Source: Defluviitaleaceae bacterium (lineage in GTDB: Bacteria > Bacillota > Clostridia > Lachnospirales > WQUN01). From it: a stretch of 42,443 nt of DNA. The translations under genes were made by a program, and so were the position numbers. Within the stretch, counting starts at the first letter, position 1; each line of letters opens with the position of its first letter. The stretch is taken from the NCBI GenBank assembly GCA_009777845.1, contig WRLD01000014.1, forward strand, positions 1 through 42,443, given 5' to 3'. The notes beneath the pieces are model-generated. The model saw nothing but the letters and a program-made list of their open reading frames with translations, had not been told where the DNA came from and searched no databases. This document shows, piece after piece, positions 1 through 8,149 of this stretch.

Positions 1-232
1 CCGCGAAAATCCGCGTTCCATGCCTTTAAATCCATGCAATACGAGCAGTACGTGTTCCGTTAGTTTTGAATGAAAGCGAGAAAAAATCCGCGAAAATCCG
101 TTAAATCCGCGAAAATCCGCGTTCCATGCCTTTAAATCCATGCAATACGAGCAGTACGTGTTCCGTTAGTTTTGAATGAAAGCGAGAAAAAATCCGCGAA
201 AATCCGTTAAATCCGCGAAAATCCGCGTTCCA
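1..232. repeat. 106-bp tandem repeat, two copies plus a partial third
   Basis: The unit starting CCGCGAAAATCCGCG at position 1 recurs at 107 and again, for about 20 bases, at 213, giving a period of 106 bp. The unit is built from the short motif AATCCGCGAAAATCC that recurs in other gene-free stretches of this window (about 5064-5335, 5726-5770, 22805-22860, 23140-23175 and 26460-26650). It lies just downstream of the ftsH stop. No gene was seen in it. The first copy may be cut by the window edge. Confidence 0.9.
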
Positions 233-267
233 TAAATCGAGCCATAAAAATGCTACTCATATCAAGA

Positions 268-2364
268 TTACAATTCCGCAAGGGGTTTATTATAAAGCTC
301 CATAAACTCCTCACCAGTTATCGTTTCCTTATTAAACAAATATTCGGCGATTTCGTTTAGCTTGTCCTTGTTTTCTGCCAATAGCTCCAGCGCCCTTGCG
401 TAACAGCCCTCGATTATTGCGCGTACCTCGCTGTCTAGCTCCGCACCTGTTTGCTCGGACACATTTAGCACGGTGCGTGCATCGAGATAGCGGTTTTGCA
501 CGCTTTCCAGCCCCATCATGCCGAATTTTTCGCTCATGCCGTACATGCTTACCATGGAACGCGCCATGGACGTGGCTTTTTCTATGTCGTTGCTTGCGCC
601 CGTTGTTTTTGTGTCAAATTGAATTTCCTCGGCGGCGCGCCCTGCCATCAAAACCACTATTTCGGCGAGCATTTCGTCCTTGGAGTGCATGAATTTTTCT
701 TCCTCGGGGGCGGCGAGTACATAACCAAGCGAGCCTTTCGTCCGCGGCACTATGGTAATTTTTTCCACTGGCTTCGCGTCCTTTTGCACGGTACGCGCAA
801 GCGCGTGGCCTACCTCGTGATATGCCACTATACGCTTTTCTTTTTCCGTCATTATGCGGTCTTTTTTCTCTTTACCTGCGATTACTACCTCTACGGCTTC
901 GAGCAAGTCCTCCTGCAACACCTCCGCGCGTTTCATGCGAACGGCGTGAAGCGCGGCCTCGTTAATCATGTTTGCCAAGTCCGCGCCAGCCGCGCCAGGC
1001 GTAATCATGGCTATACGCCGCAGGTCAACCGTTTCCGATATTTTGACCTTTTTTGCGTGAACATTCAAAATATCAACGCGCCCTTTTAGGTCGGGCAGCT
1101 CTACATTTATTCTGCGGTCGAAACGCCCTGGGCGAAGCAACGCCTTGTCCAAAATCTCGGGGCGGTTTGTCGCACCGAGAATTACAACGCCATTAGACGA
1201 ATCGAAGCCGTCCATTTCTGCCAAAAGCTGGTTAAGCGTTTGCTCGCGTTCGTCGTTTGAATTTAGCTGATTGTCGCGGCTTTTTCCAATCGCGTCTATC
1301 TCGTCAATAAAAATAATACATGGCGATTGCTGGCTGGCTTGCTTGAACAAATCCCTTACGCGTGACGCGCCGACCCCCACAAACATTTCGACAAAATCTG
1401 AGCCAGACAGCGAGAAAAACACAACGCCCGCCTCGCCTGCCACAGCCTTGGCAAGCAGGGTTTTTCCTGTACCCGGCGGCCCGACAAGCAACGCGCCCTT
1501 TGGCTGTGTCGCGCCGATTTCGGCGTATTTTTCGGGATTATGCAGAAAGTCCACGATTTCTGTCAAGCTATCCTTGGCTTCCTCCTGCCCTGCCACGTCC
1601 TCGAACGTAACGCCCGTTTTCTTTTCCATATATACCTTGGCGTTGCTCTGCCCTATGGACATAAAGCCGCCGCGGCCGCCGCCGCCCATGATTCCGCCCA
1701 TCGTATGCCGAAAAAATATGACAATAAACACAATAAACAGCACAGGCACAAAAATCTGCGAAAAAATAAACTGCCACGTAGTGGTGACAATAGGCGCGAA
1801 ATACTCAACGCCGTGTTCCTGTAGCATAGCGCGAAGCTCTGGGTCGGGCATACGGCCAGTGTATAGCTCTATGCTTTTTGGTTTTTTGTCGGGTTCTTGG
1901 GTTGAGTGGGTTGATTGGTCGGATTGGGTGGATTCGCTGTCTTGTTCGGCTTGTCCACTCTGTGCTTCGCCGTCTGGTTCGGCTCGTCCGCTTTGTACTT
2001 CGGTTTGTCCGTTCTGTACTTCGCCGTCTTGTTCGCCGCGTTCGGCTTGTTCGGCTTGTGCTTCGCCGTCCTGTTCCTCTGGAAACAACGTAATCAATAG
2101 CCTGTCCGACTTAACCTCTACACGCTCAACTCGACCTTCTTCGAGATAATTTACAAACTCGCTGTACATGATTAGCTGGTCGTCTTTCTTGAAAAACGTA
2201 CCATATAGCATATTGCCCAGCGTAATAATAGAAAGCACAACAAGAACAAGCGTAACTCCGTTTGATAGGCGCGGATTAGGCGGCGGAATTTTACGCTCTT
2301 TTTTATCGTCTTTTTTGTTGTCTTTCTTGTTCTCTTTTTTGTCGGTTTTTTTGTTTTCGTCCAA
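268..2364 (-). CDS. ftsH: ATP-dependent zinc metalloprotease FtsH (first copy)
   Basis: Membrane-anchored AAA+ protease that degrades misfolded membrane proteins and unstable regulators. The 698-residue product has a Lys-rich cytoplasmic head, TM1 at about 37-57, an extracytoplasmic segment, TM2 at about 198-220, the Walker A motif GPPGTGKT at 295-302, Walker B IIFIDEID near 350, the second region of homology ([21 protein letters not shown]), and the zinc site HEVGH at 516-520. The start is a TTG codon six bases after AGGAG; no ATG is better placed. The extracytoplasmic segment carries an unusual Gln/Glu/Gly/Ser-rich insert (about 96-160), which explains why the protein is longer than the usual 600-650 residues. 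It is the last gene of the xylB-led minus-strand chain, 34 bp after the MqsA-like gene. A second, more divergent FtsH lies at 11982-13727. Confidence 0.97.
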   Translation of the reverse strand: MDENKKTDKKENKKDNKKDDKKERKIPPPNPRLSNGVTLVLVVLSIITLGNMLYGTFFKKDDQLIMYSEFVNYLEEGRVERVEVKSDRLLITLFPEEQDGEAQAEQAERGEQDGEVQNGQTEVQSGRAEPDGEAQSGQAEQDSESTQSDQSTHSTQEPDKKPKSIELYTGRMPDPELRAMLQEHGVEYFAPIVTTTWQFIFSQIFVPVLFIVFIVIFFRHTMGGIMGGGGRGGFMSIGQSNAKVYMEKKTGVTFEDVAGQEEAKDSLTEIVDFLHNPEKYAEIGATQPKGALLVGPPGTGKTLLAKAVAGEAGVVFFSLSGSDFVEMFVGVGASRVRDLFKQASQQSPCIIFIDEIDAIGKSRDNQLNSNDEREQTLNQLLAEMDGFDSSNGVVILGATNRPEILDKALLRPGRFDRRINVELPDLKGRVDILNVHAKKVKISETVDLRRIAMITPGAAGADLANMINEAALHAVRMKRAEVLQEDLLEAVEVVIAGKEKKDRIMTEKEKRIVAYHEVGHALARTVQKDAKPVEKITIVPRTKGSLGYVLAAPEEEKFMHSKDEMLAEIVVLMAGRAAEEIQFDTKTTGASNDIEKATSMARSMVSMYGMSEKFGMMGLESVQNRYLDARTVLNVSEQTGAELDSEVRAIIEGCYARALELLAENKDKLNEIAEYLFNKETITGEEFMELYNKPLAEL

Positions 2365-2398
2365 GGTTTTATCTCCTAATGTATGACATTCTCAAAGC

Positions 2399-2629
2399 CT
2401 ACGCCGCACTGTCAACATAATCAACTATTGCGACTTCCTTAATTATATCTTCTAATCTGTCAACAATGTTCTCTAATTTCTGCACAACCTCGCCAGTAAA
2501 ATACGCCTCGCCGCATTGCTTGCAGATATGAGCAGGGACATTCTTTATAATAATAACACATTTTTCGAGCGTTGCCGCATGAATTTTGGTTTTTTCTTCT
2601 GTTTCGCCATTGCAATAAAAGCAAGTCAT
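2399..2629 (-). CDS. YgiT/MqsA-type zinc-finger protein, likely antitoxin
   Basis: A 76-residue protein starting MTCFYCNGE. The start at 2629 is chosen over the longer frame because AGGAG stands eight bases upstream. It has two CxxC pairs (CFYC near the N-terminus and CKQC near residue 38) followed by GEAYFTGEVVQKLE, the signature of the YgiT/MqsA N-terminal zinc-binding domain. The C-terminal helix-turn-helix of full MqsA is missing, as in many stand-alone YgiT-type zinc-finger proteins. It starts one base after the stop of the DUF4258 gene, so the two form a toxin-antitoxin-like pair. Family membership is seen in the sequence; antitoxin activity is inferred from the pairing. Confidence 0.82.
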   Translation of the reverse strand: MTCFYCNGETEEKTKIHAATLEKCVIIIKNVPAHICKQCGEAYFTGEVVQKLENIVDRLEDIIKEVAIVDYVDSAA

Positions 2630-2630
2630 G

Positions 2631-2954
2631 TTAAACTCCTGCCTTTCTCGTTTTATAATCACGTTCCCATTTATCAAGTGTTGGGTAATATACTGTTATT
2701 ATAGATAAATTGCCTCCACCTATGCCCGCAACCACATGTATTGGATTATCTTTAATCAACGCCAACACCAAGCAAGCGGGGTGAGGATACGCACTGGGGT
2801 ACTGTTCTATTATCTCACCATTCATAATACACGCGACCACATCTGCACGTTTTATACTGCGTTCTCGCAAACGCAACATTGAATGCTCCGTCCAAACATC
2901 TTTATCCACAGACAACAGCAATTGCAAATCATGGATATTTATCTTATCTAGCAT
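2631..2954 (-). CDS. DUF4258 family protein, likely toxin partner of the YgiT-type gene
   Basis: A 107-residue protein with the pattern of DUF4258: a helical start, the segment HSMLRLRERSIKRADVVACI, then GEIIEQYP and a beta-rich end with IHVVAG and IITVYYP. DUF4258 proteins resemble RelE/MqsR-like toxins and are commonly encoded directly before a YgiT-type zinc-finger gene, as here. The gene starts five bases after the xylB stop and runs directly into the antitoxin-like gene. Toxin activity is an inference; no catalytic residues can be assigned with confidence. Confidence 0.8.
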   Translation of the reverse strand: MLDKINIHDLQLLLSVDKDVWTEHSMLRLRERSIKRADVVACIMNGEIIEQYPSAYPHPACLVLALIKDNPIHVVAGIGGGNLSIITVYYPTLDKWERDYKTRKAGV

Positions 2955-2959
2955 ACCCT

Positions 2960-4429
2960 CTAAATCCCTGCCATCTCATCAAAGCTACCCCTCAAAGCCG
3001 CATACAACCCCACATAAACAGGATACCTCTTATCATACTCGTCCGCATTCTCCTCATTCGGCGTAAAGGTCTGCGTAATTTTAATAAGCTCCGCACACGC
3101 TTCTTCTACGTTCCTATACGCGCCTGCGCCTACCATAGCGAGAATAGCCGCGCCGAATGCGGGGCCTTCGTCTGACTGCATTTTTTCTACTCTTAGGCGC
3201 AGAATATCTGCGATAATCTGACACCACAACGCGCTTTTCGCGCCGCCGCCGATTATACGCGCGGTGGTGACGCTCGCGCCGAGCGCGTTCACACGCGTAA
3301 GAATATCACGCAGGCTAAACGCCACGCCCTCTAGCACGGCCTGGCTCATGTCGGCGCGCGTGGTCGTCATGTTCATTCCCACGAACGCGCCGCGTGCGTA
3401 GGGGTTGTTGTGCGGCGTGCGTTCGCCCGAAAGATACGGCAGGTAATATACGGGATTTTTGCCGATTTTGTCGATATTTTCTTGTTCGGCGGAATAATCG
3501 GTCGCGGCTAGAATTTCCTCTGTCCACCATTTGTGCGAGCCTGCCGCGGCAAGGGTAACTCCCATAAAATGGTATCGCCCCGTAGCGTGACAAAACGAAT
3601 GAATAGCGGCTGGCGAGGTGTCTACCGCAAAATTGTCAGAAGCGACAAAAAGCACGCCCGACGTACCAAGCGAAACGGAACACATTCCCGCGGAAACAAT
3701 GCCCGAGCCGACCGCGCCGACAGCCTGGTCGCCGCCGCCTATTACCACCTTTGTATCGCAGGAAAGCCCTGTTTCCGCCGCCGCCGTGGGCGACACTGTG
3801 CCTACCGCTTCATAGGAATGAAATAGCCGCGGCAATTGTTCCTGCGTTATTCCTGCGATTTCCAGTATTTTTTGCGACCATTCCTGCTTTTTCACATCAA
3901 GCATAAGCATACCCGAAGCGTCTGAATAATCTGTAGCAAAAACGCTCGACAACTTGTACGCTATATAGTCCTTGGGCAGCATGATTTTTTTTACTTTTTT
4001 GAAAATTTCTGGCTCGTTTGCTTTTACCCATAATATTTTCGGCAGGGTAAAGCCAGTAAGCGCGATATTTGCGGCATTTTCCAAAAGAACCTCGCGCCCG
4101 ACCTCGTTATTTAAAAAATCACATTGCTTAATTGTGCGTTGGTCATTCCAAAGTATTGCCCTGCGTAGCACGTTATCATTCTCGTCCAGCAGGACAAGGC
4201 CGTGCATTTGGCCGCTAAAGCTAACGGCGGCGACTTCTACGCCTGCGGTGATTTCGCGCAGGCCGTCGGCGGTTTGTTGCCACCAGTCCTCTGGGGCTTG
4301 CTCGCTCCTGCCGTCGTCGTACATATACAGCGGATAATCGAGGGAAACGGTGCGTAGGACGCGCCCCCCATTGTCAACCAAAATTATTTTTACAGCAGAA
4401 GTACCGATGTCAATGCCGACTGTAAGCAT
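2960..4429 (-). CDS. xylB: Xylulokinase (FGGY family)
   Basis: Phosphorylates D-xylulose to D-xylulose 5-phosphate, feeding the pentose phosphate pathway. The 489 residues match the usual xylulokinase length. The N-terminal phosphate-binding motif GIDIGTSAVK is at residues 5-14, followed by the xylulokinase-like SFSGQMHGLVLLD with catalytic-type Asp, and LWNDQRT. The second domain has GGGDQAVGAVGSG and later GGGAKSALWCQIIADIL, the FGGY C-terminal nucleotide-binding signature. ATG is preceded by GAGGTGAAG. No xylose isomerase or transporter is nearby; it heads a chain with the toxin-antitoxin-like pair and ftsH. A related sugar kinase specificity cannot be excluded, but xylulokinase is the best fit. 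Confidence 0.93.
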   Translation of the reverse strand: MLTVGIDIGTSAVKIILVDNGGRVLRTVSLDYPLYMYDDGRSEQAPEDWWQQTADGLREITAGVEVAAVSFSGQMHGLVLLDENDNVLRRAILWNDQRTIKQCDFLNNEVGREVLLENAANIALTGFTLPKILWVKANEPEIFKKVKKIMLPKDYIAYKLSSVFATDYSDASGMLMLDVKKQEWSQKILEIAGITQEQLPRLFHSYEAVGTVSPTAAAETGLSCDTKVVIGGGDQAVGAVGSGIVSAGMCSVSLGTSGVLFVASDNFAVDTSPAAIHSFCHATGRYHFMGVTLAAAGSHKWWTEEILAATDYSAEQENIDKIGKNPVYYLPYLSGERTPHNNPYARGAFVGMNMTTTRADMSQAVLEGVAFSLRDILTRVNALGASVTTARIIGGGAKSALWCQIIADILRLRVEKMQSDEGPAFGAAILAMVGAGAYRNVEEACAELIKITQTFTPNEENADEYDKRYPVYVGLYAALRGSFDEMAGI

Positions 4430-4507
4430 AGGGCTTCACCTCGTAGTTTTTGGATAGGCTTGGGAATGATAAGAAAATTATAACTAACTTACTTACAAAA
4501 AGCAAAT

Positions 4508-4536
4508 TTGAAAAATTTATAGTCCTGTGTTACAAT
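4508..4536 (+). promoter_or_regulatory. Sigma-A-type promoter of the Cys-rich secreted protein gene
   Basis: TTGAAA at 4508-4513 and TACAAT at 4531-4536 are separated by exactly 17 bases, and lie about 34 bases upstream of the ATG at 4570. The region is divergent to xylB. Confidence 0.65.
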
Positions 4537-4569
4537 AAATTCAATTTTGCACGGAGAGGAGAAAACCTA

Positions 4570-4947
4570 ATGAACAGAAAGCGTATTTTTGCGTTTGTCC
4601 TTTGTGTAGCCCTATTTGGCGCGTTGGCGACCTCTGTATATGCGGGTGGTCGTGCAGGTGGTCAGCGTAGAGGGCAACAATGGCGGGTGCAAGCAATGGC
4701 AGACCAAGCCGAGCCAGCGGACGTAGCCGAAGCAGTAGGCGCGTACGGCTGTGGCGGTGCTTGCGGCAATCAGTGCGGTCAAGGTGCGAATTGGCACGCC
4801 GAAACAGACGAATATGCCGCCCATTGCGGCTTTAGCTGTGCCGATTTTGGGCATGAGGAAGCCGCCCAAGTGCCGCCTATGCGTCGTATGTGCGGTCGTG
4901 GTCGGGGACAAGGGCGTGCTGGGTGCTGTGCTGTTTCGGAAATGTAG
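4570..4947 (+). CDS. Small secreted Cys/Gly/Gln-rich protein
   Basis: A 125-residue protein with a clear signal peptide: MNRKRIF, a hydrophobic core to about residue 20, and a likely cleavage after SVYA (25/26). The start is set by GGAGAGGAG about 8 bases upstream; the frame is open further upstream but without a ribosome site. The mature part is rich in Gly, Gln, Ala and Arg and holds eight cysteines and several histidines (for example CGGACGNQC, HCGFSC, GCC). I recognise no family. Cys/His density suggests metal binding or disulfide cross-linking outside the membrane, which is inference only. It stands alone between xylB and a repeat-rich stretch. Confidence 0.72.
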   Translation: MNRKRIFAFVLCVALFGALATSVYAGGRAGGQRRGQQWRVQAMADQAEPADVAEAVGAYGCGGACGNQCGQGANWHAETDEYAAHCGFSCADFGHEEAAQVPPMRRMCGRGRGQGRAGCCAVSEM

Positions 4948-4995
4948 TATAGTGTTGTACGGTGTTGTATAGTTTGTTGCACGGTTAAAAAACAG

Positions 4996-5038
4996 GGCTG
5001 TTTGTTTCTGCTTTATTGTGGGAATGGACAGCCTTTTT
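4996..5038 (+). terminator. Possible weak terminator after the Cys-rich protein gene
   Basis: GGCTGT at 4996-5001 can pair with ACAGCC at 5028-5033, which is followed by TTTTT. The loop is long (about 26 bases), so this is a weak candidate. Confidence 0.3.
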
Positions 5039-5063
5039 GGTGGACGTATTTTGATGGCATAAT

Positions 5064-5335
5064 GGAACGCGGATTTGGGGGGAGTTAAAGGAAATGGAAC
5101 GCGGATTTGGGGGGAGTTAAAGGAAATGGAACGCGGATTTTCGCGGATTTGGCGGATTTTCGCGGATTTTTTCCGTGTAAATTAACTGCAACGGAATAGA
5201 AGTTTTATCCATGTAAATTAAAGGTAATGGGGCGCGGATTTTGCGGATTCGTTCGTGGGAAATCCGCAATCCATGCTTTAAAAAACACGCCCGATAAAAT
5301 CCGCGTAAATCTGCGTAAATCCGTTAAATCCGCGT
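5064..5335. repeat. Tandem and dispersed CGCGGATTT-type repeats
   Basis: A 32-bp unit starting GGAACGCGGATTTGGGG is repeated at 5064, 5096 and 5128 (the third copy diverges). It is followed by further CGCGGATTTTCGCGG and AAATCCGCGTAAATC motifs to about 5335. The same motif family appears in both orientations at several other gene-free stretches of the window. The whole stretch from 4948 to 5911 has no convincing gene; the short open frames in it only reflect repeat sequence. Confidence 0.8.
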
Positions 5336-5365
5336 TTAATGCTTTTTTAATTCTGCGTTATATTG

Positions 5366-5530
5366 TCTGCCATGCCACGCTCCCTCTGTGCCTCTGTGCC
5401 TCTGTGTGAAAAAATCTTTTAACTAAAGAATGGGAGTTATACGCTTTACCTACGTTCATTATTTGTCAAAAAGATTTTCACACAGGAGTTCGCACAGAGG
5501 CACAAAGCCGAGGGAGCGTAGCACGGCAGA
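5366..5530. repeat. 165-bp palindromic element (CTCTGTGCC type)
   Basis: The left arm at 5366-5420 (TCTGCCATGCCACGCTCCCT then CTCTGTGCC units then GTGTGAAAAAATCTTTT) is an imperfect inverted copy of the right arm at 5469-5530 (AAAAGATTTTCACACAGG to GAGGGAGCGTAGCACGGCAGA). The centre is about 48 bp. No coding capacity was seen. It resembles a small non-autonomous palindromic repeat. Confidence 0.75.
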
Positions 5531-5584
5531 AACGAAACGCAGGTTCAAGTATTGCGTTTGCTGTAGGGACTTGCAAGGTTTTTT

Positions 5585-5695
5585 GTAGGGGACGGATTTA
5601 TCCGTCCCGAGGTATGCACGCTCGTCAATTCGGGGCAGGCAACGTCCATTAACGCAGAGCGAGGTAATCTCGGGACGGATAAATCCGTCCCCTAC
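5585..5695. mobile_element. 111-bp MITE-like palindromic element, copy 1
   Basis: The ends are perfect 27-bp terminal inverted repeats starting GTAGGGGACGG, and each end is itself a palindrome (GGGACGGAT TT ATCCGTCCC). The interior of about 57 bp matches copy 2 at 16932-17042 with a single difference, and matches copy 3 at 17164-17275 in inverted orientation with more divergence. The near-identity of copies 11 kb apart, with conserved ends, suggests mobility. Confidence 0.82.
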
Positions 5696-5817
5696 AAAAG
5701 CCGTTACCGTGGATTTTCCCACTAGCCAATCCGCAAAATCCGTGAAAATCCGTTAAATCCGCGTTCCGCTACCTTTAATTCACATGGATAAAATTTGTAT
5801 TCCATTGCCGTTAAATT

Positions 5818-5844
5818 TGTAACGAATCCCACTTTAAATTGTCT
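5818..5844 (+). promoter_or_regulatory. Possible ECF-type promoter upstream of the sigma factor gene
   Basis: TGTAAC at 5818-5823 is followed after 17 bases by GTCT at 5841-5844. This resembles ECF promoters such as the Bacillus SigX type (TGTAAC, then a C/G-T-C element). If real it would make the sigma factor self-activating. It lies about 70 bases before the start codon. Confidence 0.35.
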
Positions 5845-5911
5845 TATGTACGACAGTGAAAAATCCCACCATGAAAAATCGCCGCAGGCGAGCCAAAGGA
5901 GGTGATGCCTA

Positions 5912-6385
5912 GTGGATTTTGACGAGCTATACAACGCTTACGCCAAAGATGTCTATCGTTATGTTTTTTCGTTGTGCCGAAACAGGCACACCGCCGAGGA
6001 CATAACCAGCGAGGCCTTTCTAAGCGCGTTAAAATCGCTCGACAAATTTAAGGGCGGGTGCAATATACGCGTGTGGCTGTGCCAGATTGCAAAAAACGCG
6101 TTCTTAAATCGGGCGAAAAAAGGCAAATTTTCCGCCGAAATGCCCGACGAATTGCCGTCTGGCGAAAACTTTGAAATTAGACTGCTCGACAAGGCGCAGG
6201 CCTTTGAAATCCACAAAACTCTACGCCTTTTGGACGAGCCGTATAAGGAGGTTTTTTCGCTTAGAATCTTTGCGGAATTGTCCTTTGCGGAAATAGGCGA
6301 GCTTTTCCAGAAATCGGAAAGCTGGGCGAGGGTGACGTTTCACCGCGCGAAAAATAAAATTCGGGAGGTAATTGAAAATGGTTGA
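5912..6385 (+). CDS. ECF-family RNA polymerase sigma factor
   Basis: A 157-residue sigma-70 family regulator. Region 2 is seen in residues 1-70 (DELYNAYAKDVYRYVFSLCR, then HTAEDITSEAFLSALKSLDKF), and region 4 near the C-terminus (LDEPYKEVFSLRIF, then LSFAEIGELFQKSESWARVTFHRAK). The short length without regions 1 and 3 is typical of ECF factors. The start is GTG, set by a near-perfect AAAGGAGGTGATG just upstream. The stop overlaps the start of the anti-sigma gene, so the two are translationally coupled. It should direct a cell-envelope stress regulon; the trigger cannot be told from sequence. Confidence 0.93.
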   Translation: MDFDELYNAYAKDVYRYVFSLCRNRHTAEDITSEAFLSALKSLDKFKGGCNIRVWLCQIAKNAFLNRAKKGKFSAEMPDELPSGENFEIRLLDKAQAFEIHKTLRLLDEPYKEVFSLRIFAELSFAEIGELFQKSESWARVTFHRAKNKIREVIENG

Positions 6386-7061
6386 TTGTGCGACAATCCG
6401 CGACCTGCTTCCGCTTTATGTGGACGGCATTTTGAGCCAGGAAAGCAAGGCGTTAATTAGCGGACATTTGGCGACATGCGAGGACTGTAAGGCGGAGCTT
6501 GACAAAATGCAAAGCGAGCTTGTCAAGCTGCCGTCTAATGACGGCGGTAAGTTTGACGGCGGTAAGTTTGACGTGCTTAGAACGATAAAAAAGAAGCTGT
6601 TTCGACAAAAGGTGCTTGTGGCGTTGGGGGCGTGTGCCGTTACTCTCGCGCTGGTTTTTGGGGCGATTTACGGCGTTTTTCACCACAGCAAGCCAATCGA
6701 GCCGCTTGAATATACTAACGGCTTTGTTAATGTTATGGCTACGCCGCTTGATATAACCCTATTGTTTGACAGAGATTTTTATAGTTCAAATTCTACAAGC
6801 AGAATAATTGACATAGACGGAACAAAAACAGAGGTTACGTTCATTTATATAAGCGGAACGCTGTTTACAAGGTGGTGGCCGCGTGACAGGGGCGCGTATG
6901 CGATTAGGTTCGGTTATTCCGAGGATAACGCGCCGCTTCCTGTCGAAATATATTATTTAATCGCGCCCTTTGGCGATTGGTTTGGTATGAGTGATGAGGA
7001 TTTTTACGAGCAACGGCATAATGGGGCTATGATTTGGAGTGGAGTGGTGGAGGTGCCTTAG
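6378..7061 (+). CDS. Membrane-anchored zf-HC2 anti-sigma factor
   Basis: A 227-residue protein. The N-terminus has the zinc-binding anti-sigma signature (C-x-IRDLLPLYVDGILS, then H-x3-C-x2-C in GHLATCEDC), then a short linker with a repeated GGKFD, a single membrane segment (about 75-97, starting VLVALGACAVTLALVFG), and an extracytoplasmic domain of about 125 residues that I do not recognise. ATG at 6378 is preferred to the TTG at 6372 because GGGAGG sits nine bases upstream. It overlaps the sigma gene by eight bases. It should hold the sigma factor at the membrane until a surface signal releases it. Only 12 bp separate its stop from the convergent dinD stop. Confidence 0.88.
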   Translation: MVDCATIRDLLPLYVDGILSQESKALISGHLATCEDCKAELDKMQSELVKLPSNDGGKFDGGKFDVLRTIKKKLFRQKVLVALGACAVTLALVFGAIYGVFHHSKPIEPLEYTNGFVNVMATPLDITLLFDRDFYSSNSTSRIIDIDGTKTEVTFIYISGTLFTRWWPRDRGAYAIRFGYSEDNAPLPVEIYYLIAPFGDWFGMSDEDFYEQRHNGAMIWSGVVEVP

Positions 7062-7073
7062 TCTAGGACAGGT

Positions 7074-7937
7074 CTATTCATCTAGCATAAGCGGCTTTTC
7101 CTTTGCCCTGCGTTTCAGCTCTGCGAGCTGTTCTCTTTCGATTTGGGCAATACCCTTTTCGGGTGTCGGTAAATCCTCGGGCATTGTACCGCCAACACGT
7201 TTAATAGCTGTGCGAACCTCGTTTCCGACTATGTTATGCACCTTATTTGCTTCGGCGGCGGTACTGATTTTATCACGCTTTAGTTTTTCCTCCGTCTGCG
7301 AAATACGGAAAAGATTTGCGATTAGCTCCGTGCTTCCCATAAAATCAAGGATTTTATCTCTGACATCAAGCCCTTTTCTTTCGTGAATATCTTCAACCGT
7401 AAGCCCACCATACAGCCCGACATAGCCAGCGTTTTGGAAAATCGCAAATTCCTCGTTGGTTATTACGCCCGAATCCCGAGCGGCTTCGGCAAGCAGTTGA
7501 TTCCACTGCCTTACATCTCCCCGAACAACAAGCCGCCGACTGTCCTCGTCAAGCTGATTGAACCTATCTCTTACTTCTTGGCGATATGTTTGAATGGCAA
7601 AATATGTCTGCCCGAGTGCAATTACTTCCTTTCGAGGGTCGGCGTTTTGCACAATTAGATAACAAGCGTAACGTGACAATTCGTAGTCTTTCACGTTTTT
7701 ATCTGCACCCGAGCCGATTTTGACCATTTTCCTGACCTCGGGAAAATGGTCGAGGAGTTCACGTCCGCTAATTTTGCAAGCGACCTTTGCTTTGTCGATA
7801 ACCCTCGAAAAATTTTCCCATTTATTGTAATCCAAGGCAGGAGCAAGCTGCCTCGCAGACCAAAACTCGCTTCCGTCACTGCGAATTTGCTTTATGTCCT
7901 CAAAACGCTTGTGTTCCTTTGCTTGCAGGTCGCTCAT
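7074..7937 (-). CDS. dinD: DNA-damage-inducible protein D (DinD-like)
   Basis: About 287 residues with the BRO-N-like start of DinD: FEDIKQIRSDGSEFWSARQL, then LDYNKWENFSRVIDKAK, a region ending YELSRYACYLIVQNADPRK, and the helical tail with ETYFAIQTYR-like residues and RLRGDVR-like segment. Length is close to E. coli DinD (274). In E. coli DinD is SOS-induced and inhibits RecA-mediated strand exchange; the same role here is by homology. The start is uncertain: ATG 7937 or GTG 7946, neither with an ideal ribosome site. It is the last gene of the minus-strand eight-gene chain. No SOS box was found directly in front of it. Confidence 0.9.
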   Translation of the reverse strand: MSDLQAKEHKRFEDIKQIRSDGSEFWSARQLAPALDYNKWENFSRVIDKAKVACKISGRELLDHFPEVRKMVKIGSGADKNVKDYELSRYACYLIVQNADPRKEVIALGQTYFAIQTYRQEVRDRFNQLDEDSRRLVVRGDVRQWNQLLAEAARDSGVITNEEFAIFQNAGYVGLYGGLTVEDIHERKGLDVRDKILDFMGSTELIANLFRISQTEEKLKRDKISTAAEANKVHNIVGNEVRTAIKRVGGTMPEDLPTPEKGIAQIEREQLAELKRRAKEKPLMLDE

Positions 7938-7942
7938 AACCC

Positions 7943-8149
7943 TCACCGCTTCCGCGTATCACTCTTAGGAATCCTCGAAACATGATTAAACAAATACCTA
8001 TCGCTCTGCCCTGTAACCTTAAAGCTACCGCTACGCGTGTAGCTACACGCCGTTTTTTCGGCGCGTACAGTCTTTAATTTCCTGCGAATAAGTAGCATTA
8101 TCGCGCCCGCGACCGCCGCGCCGACCAACAAGCATACAAAAAATTCCAT
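7943..8149 (-). CDS. Small single-pass membrane protein
   Basis: A 68-residue protein: MEFFVCLLVGAAVAGAIMLL is a membrane segment, followed by a basic RRKLK stop-transfer and a polar, positively charged tail. Its ATG overlaps the TAA of the upstream zinc-ribbon gene (TAATG), so it is translationally coupled to it; the longer frame into the upstream gene is out-of-frame overlap and not credible. No family is recognised. It probably works with the membrane-anchored zinc-ribbon protein encoded before it. Confidence 0.6.
   Translation of the reverse strand: MEFFVCLLVGAAVAGAIMLLIRRKLKTVRAEKTACSYTRSGSFKVTGQSDRYLFNHVSRIPKSDTRKR

Larger units (their letters stand above)
5182..5814. repeat. Outer inverted repeat pair enclosing nested palindromes
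   Basis: The stretch at about 5182-5240 (containing TTTTATCCATGT and AATTAAAGGTA) is an imperfect inverted copy of 5758-5814 (containing TACCTTTAATT and ACATGGATAAAA). Between these arms lie two further palindromic elements, at 5366-5530 and 5585-5695. Confidence 0.7.

Noticed and set aside
1..232. Possible CRISPR array
   Set aside because: The repeats are direct tandem copies of a 106-bp unit without unique spacers, and no cas gene is present.
496..2149. Long open frames on the plus strand opposite the first ftsH
   Set aside because: They are antisense to a clearly conserved gene, have no ribosome sites and show low-complexity composition produced by ftsH codon bias.
4612..4982. Minus-strand open frames opposite the Cys-rich secreted protein gene
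   Set aside because: The plus-strand frame has a promoter, ribosome site and signal peptide; the others have none.
5227..5934. Several 60-90-residue open frames in the repeat island
   Set aside because: They run through palindromic and tandem repeats, lack ribosome sites and show no family pattern.
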